This document shows, in pieces, positions 28,089 to 36,996 of a DNA stretch of 64,000 nucleotides (positions are counted from its first letter, which is position 1; every line of letters starts with the position of its first letter). The translations under genes and the position numbers were made by a program. The notes below the pieces were generated by a model, which did not search any database, was not told the origin of the DNA, and saw nothing but the letters and a program-made list of their open reading frames with translations. The stretch is from Bradyrhizobium sp. MOS003 (GTDB lineage Bacteria > Pseudomonadota > Alphaproteobacteria > Rhizobiales > Xanthobacteraceae): the NCBI RefSeq assembly GCF_003020125.1, contig NZ_PYFW01000001.1, forward strand, positions 1,054,001-1,118,000, in the 5' to 3' direction.

Positions 28089-29096
28089 ATGAAAGCATGG
28101 CAGGTCGCGCGCGACTGGTCGATCGAGGGGATGGAACTGGCCGATCTGCCGGAGCCCGCGCCCGGACCGGGCCAGGTCGCGGTGCGGATGAAGGCGGCAG
28201 CGCTCAACTACCGCGATCTGCTTACGATCAGCGGCAAGGGCGGCGTCACCCGATTGCCGCTGATCCCGTTCTCGGACGGTGCGGGCGAGGTGGTCGCAAT
28301 CGGCGAAGGCGTCACCCGCGTTGTGACAGGCGATCGCGTCTGTCCGATGTTCTTCCAGTCCTGGATCGACGGACAGGTTTCGGCGGCCAGCCGCCGTTAC
28401 GCGCTCGGCGGCACGCGGCCCGGCGTGCTGCAGGAGGTGATGGTGCTCGATGCCGAGGGTGTCAGCCGCATGCCCTCCCATCTGTCGTTCCGGGAGGCCG
28501 CGACGCTGCCCTGCGCCGGGCTCACCGCCTGGCGTGCATTGTTCGAAGAAGCGCATGTCAAGCCTGGCGATACCGTGCTGGTGCAGGGCACCGGCGGCGT
28601 CTCGATCTTCGCGCTGCAGTTCGCGAAGCTCGCCGGCGCCAGCGTGATCGTGACGTCGTCGAGCGACGAGAAGCTCGAACGCGCCAGGGCGCTCGGTGCC
28701 GACCACACCATCAACTATCTTTCAGTGCCGGAATGGGGCAAGGCCGCGGCGGAATGGACCCGCGGAGGGGTCGATCACGTCGTCGAAGTCGGCGGCAAAG
28801 ACACCTTCGCGCAATCGCTCGAGGCCGTGCGCGTCGGTGGCACGATCCTGGTGATCGGCGTGCTCACGGGCTTCTCGCAGCAGATCGCGATACCGAGCCT
28901 GTTCGCCAAGAACCTGCACGTCATCGGCCTCTCGGTCGGAAGCCGCCGGATGTTCGAGGGGATGACGGCCGCAATCAAACGCAACGGCATGAAGCCGGTG
29001 ATCGACCACGTGTGCAGTTTCGATGCCGTGCCCGACGCGTTGCGCCTGATGCAGCAGGGTGGTCATTTCGGAAAGATCGTGGTGGAGTTTCCCTAA
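28089..29096 (+). CDS. MDR superfamily NAD(P)-dependent oxidoreductase
   Basis: A 335-residue medium-chain dehydrogenase/reductase. The GroES-like N-terminal domain (ALNYRDLLTISGKGG) lacks the catalytic-zinc Cys-His set and the structural-zinc Cys cluster, which points to a quinone reductase or enoyl reductase rather than an alcohol dehydrogenase. The nucleotide-binding motif is VLVQGTGGVSIFALQFAKLAGA near residue 165. GGGAGC precedes the ATG. It follows the acyl-CoA synthetase gene closely and may reduce an unsaturated product in the same pathway; that link is inference. Confidence 0.82.
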   Translation: MKAWQVARDWSIEGMELADLPEPAPGPGQVAVRMKAAALNYRDLLTISGKGGVTRLPLIPFSDGAGEVVAIGEGVTRVVTGDRVCPMFFQSWIDGQVSAASRRYALGGTRPGVLQEVMVLDAEGVSRMPSHLSFREAATLPCAGLTAWRALFEEAHVKPGDTVLVQGTGGVSIFALQFAKLAGASVIVTSSSDEKLERARALGADHTINYLSVPEWGKAAAEWTRGGVDHVVEVGGKDTFAQSLEAVRVGGTILVIGVLTGFSQQIAIPSLFAKNLHVIGLSVGSRRMFEGMTAAIKRNGMKPVIDHVCSFDAVPDALRLMQQGGHFGKIVVEFP

Positions 29097-29170
29097 ACGG
29101 TAATCGATGACGGTGGCGGCGAAAGCTCGTTCGCAATGTCATCCTGCGATCTTCCCACGGAGCTCCGGTC

Positions 29171-29974
29171 ATGCCTCTCTGGACCTGCGAAACCTGCGGC
29201 GCGCAATTCCCGAATGTTGCAAATCCGCCCGCCTCCTGCGTAATCTGCGAGGACGAGCGGCAGTTCGTGAACTGGAAAGGGCAGACCTTCCTCACGCGCG
29301 AGGAGCTCGCGCGGGGACACCGGCTGGTGCGACGCGACGATCTCGGCCTCACCGGAATCGGCCTGGAGCCGAGCTTCGCCATCGGGCAGCGCGCACTGCT
29401 GGTGCCTCAAGGCGACGGCTGCGTGATGTGGGATTGCATTCCGCTCGCAACCGACGACGCCATCCCATACGTCGCAGCGCTCGGCGGCCTGAAGGCGATC
29501 GCGATCTCGCATCCGCACTACTACGGCGCGGCCGCCGACTGGAGTGACGCCTTTGGCGGCGTGCCGGTCTATCTGCATGCCGACGATCGCGCCTTCGTCA
29601 CGCGGCCGCATCCTTCCATCGTGCACTGGACCGGTGAGAGCCTCCGCATCTCCGACGATGTACTGCTGCTGCGCACCGGCGGTCATTTCGCCGGCGCCAC
29701 CATGCTGCACTCGGCGCGCAGTGCGGATGGCAGGGGCGCGCTGCTCACCGGCGACATTGCACAGGTGACGATGGACCGCCGCTTCGTCAGCTTCATGTAT
29801 TCCTACCCCAACTACATGCCGCTCAATGCAGCCGCGGTGCGGCGGATCGCGGCCGCCGTCGAGCCGCTCGCCTTCGACCGCATCTATGGCGCCTGGTGGG
29901 GCCGCAACATCGCTGGCGGCGCCAAGGCCGCATTTGCGGTGTCGGTGGAGCGCTATCTGGCGGCCATCGCGTGA
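29171..29974 (+). CDS. Zinc-ribbon MBL-fold protein with degenerate metal site
   Basis: A 267-residue protein in two parts. Residues 1-35 form a rubredoxin/zinc-ribbon-like module with paired Cys (CETC and CVIC). The rest is a metallo-beta-lactamase fold, but the usual HxHxDH reads SHPHYYG, so the Asp-His half is lost. GGHFAGATMLH and LLTGDIAQV remain, so one metal may still bind. Enzyme activity is doubtful. GGAGC lies before the ATG. It lies downstream of the acyl-CoA synthetase and MDR genes with a 74-bp gap and may be in the same transcript. The role is unknown. Confidence 0.72.
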   Translation: MPLWTCETCGAQFPNVANPPASCVICEDERQFVNWKGQTFLTREELARGHRLVRRDDLGLTGIGLEPSFAIGQRALLVPQGDGCVMWDCIPLATDDAIPYVAALGGLKAIAISHPHYYGAAADWSDAFGGVPVYLHADDRAFVTRPHPSIVHWTGESLRISDDVLLLRTGGHFAGATMLHSARSADGRGALLTGDIAQVTMDRRFVSFMYSYPNYMPLNAAAVRRIAAAVEPLAFDRIYGAWWGRNIAGGAKAAFAVSVERYLAAIA

Positions 29975-30015
29975 ACGGGCCGGCGTTCGGATTTATCTTG
30001 CTGGCTGATTATAAC

Positions 30016-30030
30016 TGTACTAAAAGTACA
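30016..30030. promoter_or_regulatory. Inverted repeat upstream of MetX-like gene
   Basis: TGTACT-AAA-AGTACA is a perfect 6-bp inverted repeat. With one mismatch the arms extend outward to ATAA and TTAT, giving a 25-bp near palindrome (30011-30035) in an AT-rich island. It lies about 100 bp upstream of the MetX-like gene, so it is a plausible operator. The regulator is unknown. Confidence 0.5.
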
Positions 30031-30130
30031 ATTATTGAGCGTGGCGCAACGGCGCGTCCGCGGGGCCCGGCATGATCGATGCATTGCCGCGTCAGCGGCG
30101 TATTCTTTGGCTGCGGGCGGAGTTCGGTTC

Positions 30131-31141
30131 ATGGCGGCGCACTACGAGATCTTCGAGGCTGGCGACGTCACCCTCCAGGCAGGGACCGCGTTCCCCTCGA
30201 TGAAGCTCGCCTACAAGACCTACGGCACGCTGAGCCCGGCCAAAGACAATGTCATCCTCTATCCGACCTCGTTCAGTGCGCAGCACACCGATATCGAATG
30301 GCTGATCGGTCCGGACGGCGTGCTCGACCCCACGCGCTACTTCATCGTCATCCCGAACCTGTTCGGCAACGGCCTGTCGTCTTCGCCGTCGAATACCGCG
30401 GCGCGGTTTCCCGAGGTGAGTTATCACGATGCCATCGCGGTCCAGCACCGGCTCCTTACCGAGCGCTTCGGCATCACGAAGCTTGCTCTCGTCTATGGCT
30501 GGTCGATGGGCGGCATGCAGGCCTATCACTGGGCGGCGCTGCACCCCGATATGGTCGAGCGGGCAGCCGTGGTGTGCGGCAGCGCGCGTTGCGCGCCCTA
30601 CAATTACGTCTTCCTGGAGAGCGTGAAGGCTGCGCTCACCGCCGATCCCGCCTTCCGCGACGGCCGCTTCGTGGAGAAGCCCGTCGCCGGCTATCGTGCC
30701 ATGGGGCGGGTCTATGCCGGCTGGGCGATGTCGCACGGCTTCTATCGCGACGAACTCTGGCGCGAGGCCGGCTTCACCTCGCTGGAGGATTATCTCGTCC
30801 ATGTCTGGGACGCGACATTCGCCCGCCGCGACGCCAATGACCTGCTGGCGCAGATCGGCATCTGGCAGAATGGCGACATCAGCCGCTGTGCGACCTTCGC
30901 CGGCGATTTCGATCGCGCGCTGGCAGCGATCAAGGCGCACATGCTGCTGATGCCGGGCGCGACCGACCGCTATTTCGACGTCCGCGACAACGAGGACGAG
31001 CTCGTCCGGCTGACTGGCGCGAGATCGGCGGTGCTGCATCCGATTCCGTCGCTGCATGGCCATCGCGCCGGCAACCCCATTGGCAATCCGCGCGACCAGG
31101 CATTTCTCAAGGCCGAGGTCGCGGCGCTTCTCGGCAAGTAA
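30131..31141 (+). CDS. Alpha/beta hydrolase, homoserine acetyltransferase (MetX)-like
   Basis: A 336-residue alpha/beta-fold protein of the MetX-like group. It has FPSMKLAYKTYGTL, then PNLFGNGLSSSPSN, and the nucleophile elbow GWSMGGMQAYHWAAL near residue 135. The acid is in MPGATDRYFD and the catalytic His in SLHGHRAGNP. True MetX makes O-acetylhomoserine, but many relatives are plain hydrolases, and there is no methionine gene nearby, so the substrate is open. ATG at 30131 follows GGAG with a nine-base spacer; the longer in-frame reading lacks support. The desaturase gene follows after 14 bp. Confidence 0.8.
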   Translation: MAAHYEIFEAGDVTLQAGTAFPSMKLAYKTYGTLSPAKDNVILYPTSFSAQHTDIEWLIGPDGVLDPTRYFIVIPNLFGNGLSSSPSNTAARFPEVSYHDAIAVQHRLLTERFGITKLALVYGWSMGGMQAYHWAALHPDMVERAAVVCGSARCAPYNYVFLESVKAALTADPAFRDGRFVEKPVAGYRAMGRVYAGWAMSHGFYRDELWREAGFTSLEDYLVHVWDATFARRDANDLLAQIGIWQNGDISRCATFAGDFDRALAAIKAHMLLMPGATDRYFDVRDNEDELVRLTGARSAVLHPIPSLHGHRAGNPIGNPRDQAFLKAEVAALLGK

Positions 31142-31155
31142 GGCAGGCATCGATC

Positions 31156-32103
31156 ATGACCGACGCGACCGCTTCAGAGTCCGGCCACCGCCTGAAGCCG
31201 CTGACGCCGGCGATGCTGCGCGAGCTATCGGTCCGCTCCGATCTCAGGGGCGCAGCGCAGAGCCTCGGCCATTATGGCGTGATCGTCCTGATGGGGGTGC
31301 TGATCTGGAAGCTTTCGTCGACATGGGGCGTGCTCTGGGCGCTGCCGTTGATGGCGGTGCAGGGCTATGTCGTCGCCTTCCTGTTCATGGCGGTGCACGA
31401 GACCGCGCACAAGACGGCGTTCAGGAGCCGAAGCCTCAACCTCGTCGTCGGTTATCTCTCGGCCTTCCTCATCGGATTGCCTTACGAATATTACTGCCTG
31501 TTTCACTGGGACCATCACCGCTACACCCAGGATCCGGACAAGGATCCCGAACTGATCGTCGGGGTGAAGCCGGCATCCGACACGCAGCTCGCGATCGCCT
31601 ATAGCGGTGTGCTCCAGGTCGCCGGCCGCCTCCGGCTGATGCTCGGCCATGCGATCACCGGAGAGGTCACCGTGCCCTGGATCCCCGAAAACAAGCGCGC
31701 GGTCATCGTGAGGGAGGCGCGTGTCTATGTCGCGCTCTACGTGCTGCTGCTCGCGCTCTCGCTGTGGTGCTCCTCGGCCTTGCTGCTCTGGGTCTGGGTC
31801 GTTCCGCTCGTCATCGGGCAGGTCTTCCTGCGGCCCTATCTCTATGCCGAGCATACCGGCTGCGAGCGCACCCGCAGCGCTTTCCAGAATACCCGGACCA
31901 CCTACACCGGGGCGGTGGTCAAATGGTTTGCGTGGAACATGCCCTACCATGTCGAGCATCACGCCTATCCCTCGATCCCGTTTCACGCGCTGCCGAAGCT
32001 GAACGAGATCGTGGACGGCGAGATCGTCCATCGCGGCCGCGGTTACATCAGGACGACGCGTGAGACCTGGGCCTGGTTTCGCCGGCAGCGGCGGGCGGGC
32101 TAG
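31156..32103 (+). CDS. Fatty acid desaturase
   Basis: A 315-residue membrane desaturase. All three histidine boxes that bind the diiron centre are present: HETAH near residue 80, HWDHH near residue 117 and HVEHH near residue 265. Four or so hydrophobic segments fall in the expected places (about 37-80, 90-115, 190-230). The enzyme would insert a double bond in, or hydroxylate, a lipid-linked chain in the cytoplasmic membrane; the short form also resembles beta-carotene hydroxylase-like and alkane-type relatives. It probably forms a two-gene operon with the MetX-like hydrolase. Confidence 0.85.
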   Translation: MTDATASESGHRLKPLTPAMLRELSVRSDLRGAAQSLGHYGVIVLMGVLIWKLSSTWGVLWALPLMAVQGYVVAFLFMAVHETAHKTAFRSRSLNLVVGYLSAFLIGLPYEYYCLFHWDHHRYTQDPDKDPELIVGVKPASDTQLAIAYSGVLQVAGRLRLMLGHAITGEVTVPWIPENKRAVIVREARVYVALYVLLLALSLWCSSALLLWVWVVPLVIGQVFLRPYLYAEHTGCERTRSAFQNTRTTYTGAVVKWFAWNMPYHVEHHAYPSIPFHALPKLNEIVDGEIVHRGRGYIRTTRETWAWFRRQRRAG

Positions 32104-32364
32104 TCGGGCGCACGCATTTGCCAGCTTCCGATAGAGAGCTTCACGACGCGTTCATTGCAATTGCGCATGGCGCGGAATATTCCGCTACCGTTGCGTCGAG
32201 CTTCACGAAAACACCATGAGAATCAATCGCTTGAAGCCCGCAAAAACGTGCCTAACGTTTCCTTCCGGATCTGGAAAGTTTTAGCCGTCTTGTATTCATG
32301 ACCAGGCGAGGGCGCTGCCCTAGGTTGACGACATCAACGCCGCCGACGTGTGGAGAGATGGGTG

Positions 32365-33597
32365 ATGAGTTCGACGAGAGGCCGTCTACTGGTGGTCGAC
32401 GACGATCTGGTGCAACGCGTTTTGATCGGCAAGATCGGGGCGAAGCTCGGCTACGAGACGGTGGTTGCTTCCTCCTACGAGGCCGCAACCGAGCTGCTCG
32501 GCCGCGAAGCCTTCGAAATCATGGCGCTCGATCTGTCGCTCGGCGAGAGGGACGGAGTGGAGCTGCTGCGCTTCGTCGCGGAAGCCGGCTTGCGCGCCAT
32601 GTCGATCGTGATCATCAGCGGCTGCGATGATCGCGTCATGAAGGCCACGCGACGGGTCGCAAACGGGCTGAAGCTGTCGGTTGGTGGATGCCTGACGAAG
32701 CCGCTCGATCTGAACCGCCTGCGCAGCGCACTGGAATTGCCGCACCGTGCGCCGCCGGCCCCGACGTCCGCCTCGCCGCAGGTCCGGATTACGCCGGAGA
32801 GGATTTTGCGAGGCCTCGCGGACGGCGAATTCTTCGCCGAGTTTCAGCCGAAGATCGCGCTTCAGACCGGCAGGGTCGTCGGCGCCGAAGCACTGGCGCG
32901 CTGGCGCACGGCCGAATTCGGAATGGTCTCGCCGATGGTCTTCATTCCGATCGCCGAGGTGGCCGGTCTGATGCGGGAGTTGACCGATTGCATCCTGTCG
33001 TCGGCGATGTCGCAGGGCCGCAAGCTGATCGAGCGCAATCCCGGTTTCACCGTCGCGGTCAACATCTCGGGCTCGCTGATGTCGGATCTGGCCCTGCCCG
33101 AGCGGATCGAGGAGATCCTGCGGCGCGAAAACGTCCCCCCGTCATCGCTGACGGTGGAGATCACCGAGACCTCGGCGATGGCCGACGTCGACCGCGCCAA
33201 CGACATCCTGGTGCGGTTGCGGATCAAGAGGATCGGCACGGCCATCGACGATTTCGGCACCGGTTATTCGTCGCTGGCGGCCTTGGCGCGGCTTCCGTTC
33301 AGCGAATTGAAGATTGACCAGTCCTTCATCAAGGGCTGCGAATCCGACGACGACATGATGAAGATCGTCGATGCCTCCGTGGCGCTCGCGAAGGCGTTCA
33401 ACATGAAAGTGGTGGCCGAAGGCGTCGAGAGCCCGGAGGCGCTCGAGATCGTCCGTCGGATCGGCTGTGACGTCGCACAGGGCTTCCTGTTTGCGCCCTC
33501 GCTGCGGCGCTCGCGGGCGGAACGATGGATCGCGGAACGCAATGCTCTCGCGGACGACCGGGCCGCATCCGCGACGCCGACGGCTCTCGCGAGCTGA
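32365..33597 (+). CDS. Response regulator with EAL phosphodiesterase domain
   Basis: A 410-residue protein joining a receiver domain (about 1-125: acidic pocket VVDDD, phospho-acceptor Asp in MALDLS, Lys in LTKP) to an EAL domain (about 140-390). The EAL catalytic set looks complete: EALARW, NISGS, EITETSAM, DDFGTGYSS, KIDQSF and VVAEGVE. It should hydrolyse cyclic-di-GMP under phospho-relay control. No kinase gene is adjacent. The ATG five codons inside the longest reading is preceded by GGAGAGATGG, favouring this start. A hairpin after the stop may end transcription. Confidence 0.88.
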   Translation: MSSTRGRLLVVDDDLVQRVLIGKIGAKLGYETVVASSYEAATELLGREAFEIMALDLSLGERDGVELLRFVAEAGLRAMSIVIISGCDDRVMKATRRVANGLKLSVGGCLTKPLDLNRLRSALELPHRAPPAPTSASPQVRITPERILRGLADGEFFAEFQPKIALQTGRVVGAEALARWRTAEFGMVSPMVFIPIAEVAGLMRELTDCILSSAMSQGRKLIERNPGFTVAVNISGSLMSDLALPERIEEILRRENVPPSSLTVEITETSAMADVDRANDILVRLRIKRIGTAIDDFGTGYSSLAALARLPFSELKIDQSFIKGCESDDDMMKIVDASVALAKAFNMKVVAEGVESPEALEIVRRIGCDVAQGFLFAPSLRRSRAERWIAERNALADDRAASATPTALAS

Positions 33598-33605
33598 AAC
33601 GGCGA

Positions 33606-33632
33606 GCCCCGGTCGCGGAACGACCGGGGCTG
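33606..33632. terminator. Hairpin between convergent genes
   Basis: Stem AGCCCCGGTCG / CGACCGGGGCT (11 bp, five-base loop) lies nine bases past the EAL gene stop and 22 bp before the end of the small secreted-protein gene on the other strand. There is no T-run, so termination is likely but not certain. Confidence 0.55.
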
Positions 33633-33653
33633 CGTCAACCGATGCAGGCGGGC

Positions 33654-33896
33654 TCAGTAGATCCCGTAGGCGCAGACATTCACGACGCGCACGCGCAGGC
33701 CGTGGCGGGTCCGGACGAGGCGCTCCTGGTAGCAGTTGCTGACGCCGGTGTTGAGGTAGATGCCACCGCCGTAGCCCCAGCCGTGACCCCAGTGATGATG
33801 AGGATAGAAGCCGCCGGCCGACGCCGCGGTGGGCGCGAGAGCGGCGACGCCGAGCGAGCCGGCAGCGATCAGACCAAGAGCAAGCTTACGAAACAT
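33654..33896 (-). CDS. Small secreted His/Gly-rich protein
   Basis: An 80-residue exported protein. The signal peptide (MFRKLALGLIAAGSLGVAAL, cleaved after AASA) leaves a mature peptide of about 53 residues. It begins with His/Gly/Tyr/Trp-rich sequence (FYPHHHWGHGWGYGGG) and ends with a two-Cys segment (SNCYQERLVRTRHGLRVRVV, then NVCAYGIY) that could form a disulfide. Similar small proteins are frequent in rhizobia; their function is unknown. GGAGA sits six bases before the chosen ATG. The His cluster could bind metal, but that is speculative. Confidence 0.72.
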   Translation of the reverse strand: MFRKLALGLIAAGSLGVAALAPTAASAGGFYPHHHWGHGWGYGGGIYLNTGVSNCYQERLVRTRHGLRVRVVNVCAYGIY

Positions 33897-34034
33897 TTTC
33901 ATTCTCCAGTGTGGCGCTAAGGCCGTTGTTGTGTCCCTGCATCTCGGTCGGGCCGAAACGCGAATGCGTTCACACGGCAAGGGGAGAATCGTGTTTCAGG
34001 ACTGTTTCGTGGGCGTCGGCGAAATATGCCGGCG

Positions 34035-35015
34035 TCATGTTTTTCGCGCCGCGCGATATCGCGCAGCCATCACCTCCGTCATCTCGGCCATCTTGTCGCG
34101 GAGATCGACGGGCTCCAGCACCTCGACCTCGGAGCCGAGCCGCAGCAATTCGGACGCGGCGTGCCAGGACGTCTTGCCGACAGGCACGCGCGCAATGCGC
34201 CAGCCGTCCACGTCCGTCGTCTCCTCGAACTGCGTGCGCGCCTTGACGTAAGGCTGGCTCAGCGCGTCCAGAAGTTTGACGCCGAACGGCGACAGCCTGA
34301 CGATCGCGATATTGGGGTGCATCTCCGCTTCGAGGCGGAGCGTCGCGGCCTGCCAATAGCCGGCGAGATCGAAATCGGCGGGACGATCGAAGCGGTCGTC
34401 GAGCGCGGTGCAGTCGAGCACGCGCGCGATGCGGTACGTGCGCACGCTGGTGTCGACTTGTCCGGCCAGATACCAGCTGCCGCCCTTCAGCACGAGGCCG
34501 AGCGGCGCGAGGCGACGCTGCTTCTCCGCGCGCCAGCTCTGATAGCGGATCTTGATCAGCGTCCCGCGCAGTACGGCGCCCGCAATCGTGCGTAAATGCT
34601 TCGGCTCTTCGGCCTCGCCGAACCAGCCCGGCGCGTCCAGATGAAAGCGTTCCTGCATCCCCCTGGCATCCTGGCGCAGGTGGACGGGCAGCGCCGCCAT
34701 CAGCTTGTTCTGCGCGGCGATCATTGCCGCATCCAGCCCGAGCGCCGCCGCCGGGCCCGGCAAGCCCGCCAGGAACAGCGTCTCGGCCTCGCTCGGCGAC
34801 AGGCCGTTCAGCCGCACGCGATAGCCGTCGAGCAGCCGATAGCCGCCCTCCGCGCCACGGTCGGCGTAAACGGGAACGCCGGACGCGGCGAGCGCGTCGA
34901 TATCGCGATAGATCGTCCGGACCGAGACCTCGCAGGCCTCCGCGAGCTCAGGCGCGGTGACCTGCCCTCTGGCCTGGAGGGTGGTGAGGATCGACAACAT
35001 CCGGCTCGCGCGCAT
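34035..35015 (-). CDS. YafY-family transcriptional regulator (HTH + WYL)
   Basis: A 326-residue regulator. An N-terminal winged helix (RMLSILTTLQARGQVTAPEL, then ACEVSVRTIYRDIDALAASG) is followed by a WYL domain in which GGSWYLAGQVDTSVRTYRIA carries the ligand-binding core. YafY/WYL proteins sense nucleic acids or small molecules and typically control an adjacent gene. The divergent GST gene starts 86 bp away, and a perfect 12-bp inverted repeat lies between them, only 12 bp from this start codon, so autoregulation and control of the GST gene are likely. Confidence 0.87.
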   Translation of the reverse strand: MRASRMLSILTTLQARGQVTAPELAEACEVSVRTIYRDIDALAASGVPVYADRGAEGGYRLLDGYRVRLNGLSPSEAETLFLAGLPGPAAALGLDAAMIAAQNKLMAALPVHLRQDARGMQERFHLDAPGWFGEAEEPKHLRTIAGAVLRGTLIKIRYQSWRAEKQRRLAPLGLVLKGGSWYLAGQVDTSVRTYRIARVLDCTALDDRFDRPADFDLAGYWQAATLRLEAEMHPNIAIVRLSPFGVKLLDALSQPYVKARTQFEETTDVDGWRIARVPVGKTSWHAASELLRLGSEVEVLEPVDLRDKMAEMTEVMAARYRAARKT

Positions 35016-35026
35016 GATTGTTTAAA

Positions 35027-35055
35027 CCATACCTGACACAGGATGTCAGGTATGG
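35027..35055. promoter_or_regulatory. Operator candidate for YafY regulator and GST gene
   Basis: CCATACCTGACA and TGTCAGGTATGG are perfect 12-bp inverted arms with a five-base spacer (CAGGA). The site sits in the 86-bp divergent intergenic region, so one bound regulator could govern both promoters. Confidence 0.8.
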
Positions 35056-35101
35056 CCCGCTACAAGCTGCGCCATCGCCAGCAGGCCAGATAGGATCCGC
35101 C

Positions 35102-35746
35102 ATGACCGATTCGAACCGCGTTACCTTGTATTACTCGCCGCAAAGCCGCGCCACGGGCACGCGGGTGCTGCTGGAGGAGCTGGGCGCGCCCTACGATCTG
35201 CATGTCCTCAACATGAAGGCCGGCGAGCAGCGTCAGCCGGCTTATCTCGCCATCAATCCGCTCGGCAAGGTCCCGGCGATCAGCCACGGCGGTGCCCTGG
35301 TGACCGAGCAGGTAGCGATCGCCATCTATCTCGCCGACCTCTTCCCGCAGGCAGGTTTGACGCCCGCACTGAACGATTCCTTGCGCGGGCCCTATCTGCG
35401 CTGGATCGCCTATTACGGCTCATCCTTCGAGCCGGCGCTGATCGACAGGTTCATGCAGCGCGAGCCGGCGCCGATCACGCAGTCACCCTATGCCGACTAC
35501 GACACCATGCTCGGCGCGCTGGAAGCGCAGCTGTCGAGGGGGCCGTATCTGCTCGGCGAGCGGATGACGGCCGCGGATGTGCTGTGGGGGGTGGCGTTCA
35601 ACTGGACCATGATGTTCGGCATCGTGCCGAAGAAGGACGTGTTCGTTCGCTATGCCGAGCGCATGACCGCGCGGCCGGCATTCCAGCGCATCAATGCGGC
35701 GGACGAGGAGATGGCGGCGCAGCATGCCGCGGCTATTGGTGGTTGA
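35102..35746 (+). CDS. Glutathione S-transferase family protein
   Basis: A 214-residue GST. The thioredoxin-fold N-terminus reads VTLYYSPQSRATGTRVLLEEL and is followed by NPLGKVPAI, the cis-Pro glutathione-binding loop, and an acidic TEQVAIAIYLADL. The helical C-terminal domain contains ERMTAADVLWG, the GST N-capping box. The in-frame upstream reading crosses the operator, so the ATG at 35102 with AGGATCC upstream is preferred. It is probably repressed or activated by the divergent YafY protein and may detoxify an electrophile that acts as the signal. Confidence 0.84.
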   Translation: MTDSNRVTLYYSPQSRATGTRVLLEELGAPYDLHVLNMKAGEQRQPAYLAINPLGKVPAISHGGALVTEQVAIAIYLADLFPQAGLTPALNDSLRGPYLRWIAYYGSSFEPALIDRFMQREPAPITQSPYADYDTMLGALEAQLSRGPYLLGERMTAADVLWGVAFNWTMMFGIVPKKDVFVRYAERMTARPAFQRINAADEEMAAQHAAAIGG

Positions 35747-35763
35747 ATGATCCAGGGCTGCAG

Positions 35764-36198
35764 ATGACGAAGCCGATGCACACGACCAACTGCTTCCATA
35801 CCTTCATCCGGGTTGCCGAAGACTGTCCCGCGCGGGTTGGGGAGCAGCCGCCGCTGCGCGCGGGAAAGCCGACGGTCGCGTGCCTGCAATATGCTATGAT
35901 CGCGAAGTCGCCCTACAAATACACCTCCGATGACGTGATCTTCGCGACGTCTGCGCCGGGACGCGAGCTCGATGCGAAGGCGACGAAGGCGGAGAAGCAT
36001 GCGGCGCGTGAAGCGTTCTTCTCCCGGGGGCAGGCGTGCATGAGGGCGTCAAGCCTCGGCAAGCGCTTCGGCTGGGGCGTTCATGCCGATGGCGAGGGAC
36101 GGATCGCGATCTACGCCGTCGAAAGCAAGCGTTACCAGGCGTTCTTGCGCGATCCCAAGCTCACGCAGGTGCGCGCGATGCGGTCGAAGCGGGGGTGA
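35764..36198 (+). CDS. DUF6157 family protein
   Basis: A 144-residue protein. The opening MHTTNCFHTFIRVAEDCPAR, the middle AMIAKSPYKYTSDDVIFATS and the end GWGVHADGEGRIAIYAVES are the pattern I associate with DUF6157, a family of uncharacterised cytoplasmic proteins. It starts 17 bp after the GST stop and is probably co-transcribed with it. ATG at 35764 follows AGGG; another ATG four codons later (MHTT) is equally possible and matches the family start better. Its stop abuts the stop of the convergent enoyl-CoA hydratase gene with no spacer. Confidence 0.72.
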   Translation: MTKPMHTTNCFHTFIRVAEDCPARVGEQPPLRAGKPTVACLQYAMIAKSPYKYTSDDVIFATSAPGRELDAKATKAEKHAAREAFFSRGQACMRASSLGKRFGWGVHADGEGRIAIYAVESKRYQAFLRDPKLTQVRAMRSKRG

Positions 36199-36984
36199 TC
36201 AAAACCGCGGCGCTCGCTTCTCCGCGAACGCCTTGATGCCTTCCTTGATCTCGTCGCCGCGCATGCTGTCGCGGTGACGCTGGTCGGCGGCGGCTACATC
36301 GAGCTCGCCGCGGGCGAATTCGTTGATGGCGCGCTTCATTCCGCGCATCGCCTGGGGCGCGTTTCCGGCGAGGATGTTGGCGAGCCTGTCGACTTCCTCG
36401 TCGAGCGCCTCCTCGGGCACCATCGCGGTGAGATAACCGATGCGCAGCATCTCCGGCGCGCTGATCCTCTGCGCCGTCAGGAACAACTTCTTCGCATTGT
36501 CGACGCCGAGCCGGGACACGTAGCGCTTGATGCCGCTCCTGTAATAATGCAGCCCGAGCCGCGCCGCCGGCATGAACATCTCGGCGGTGTCGATGCCGAT
36601 GCGGAAATCGCAGGCGAGTGCAAGATCGGTCGAGCCGCCATAGACGCCGCCGTTGAGCCGGCAGATCGTCGGCACGCCCAAATCCTCAAGACGGTTGACG
36701 ACCACCTCGAAGGCGGAGCCCACGCTCGGTTGCGCGTTTGCGCTCACCGCGCGCTCGGCGACCGAATTGAGGTCGTAGCCGGCGGAGAAGGCGCGGCCGG
36801 TACCGGTCAGCACCAGCACGCGAATCGCAGGATCGGCCTCGACCTGGTCGAACAGCTTGACAAGCTCTACCAGATCCTCGGCTTGCAGGCGGTTGAGATG
36901 CTTGGGCCGGTTGAGGCGAATGGTGGCGCGTGCGCCGTCGCGTTCGAGCACGGGGCCGGTGGCAGCGTCGGTGATGTCCGACAT
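36199..36984 (-). CDS. Enoyl-CoA hydratase/isomerase family protein
   Basis: A 261-residue crotonase-fold protein. The first oxyanion-hole segment is TGTGRAFSAGYDLNSVAE and the second is NGGVYGGSTDLALACDFRIG. At the usual first catalytic Glu the sequence reads STDLAL, so the general acid/base appears changed and hydration activity is uncertain. It may act as an isomerase, hydrolase or decarboxylase. It is the second gene after the cyclic-nucleotide-gated channel (12 bp gap), an odd pairing that may be only positional. Confidence 0.8.
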   Translation of the reverse strand: MSDITDAATGPVLERDGARATIRLNRPKHLNRLQAEDLVELVKLFDQVEADPAIRVLVLTGTGRAFSAGYDLNSVAERAVSANAQPSVGSAFEVVVNRLEDLGVPTICRLNGGVYGGSTDLALACDFRIGIDTAEMFMPAARLGLHYYRSGIKRYVSRLGVDNAKKLFLTAQRISAPEMLRIGYLTAMVPEEALDEEVDRLANILAGNAPQAMRGMKRAINEFARGELDVAAADQRHRDSMRGDEIKEGIKAFAEKRAPRF

Positions 36985-36996
36985 TCTCGTCTCCTT

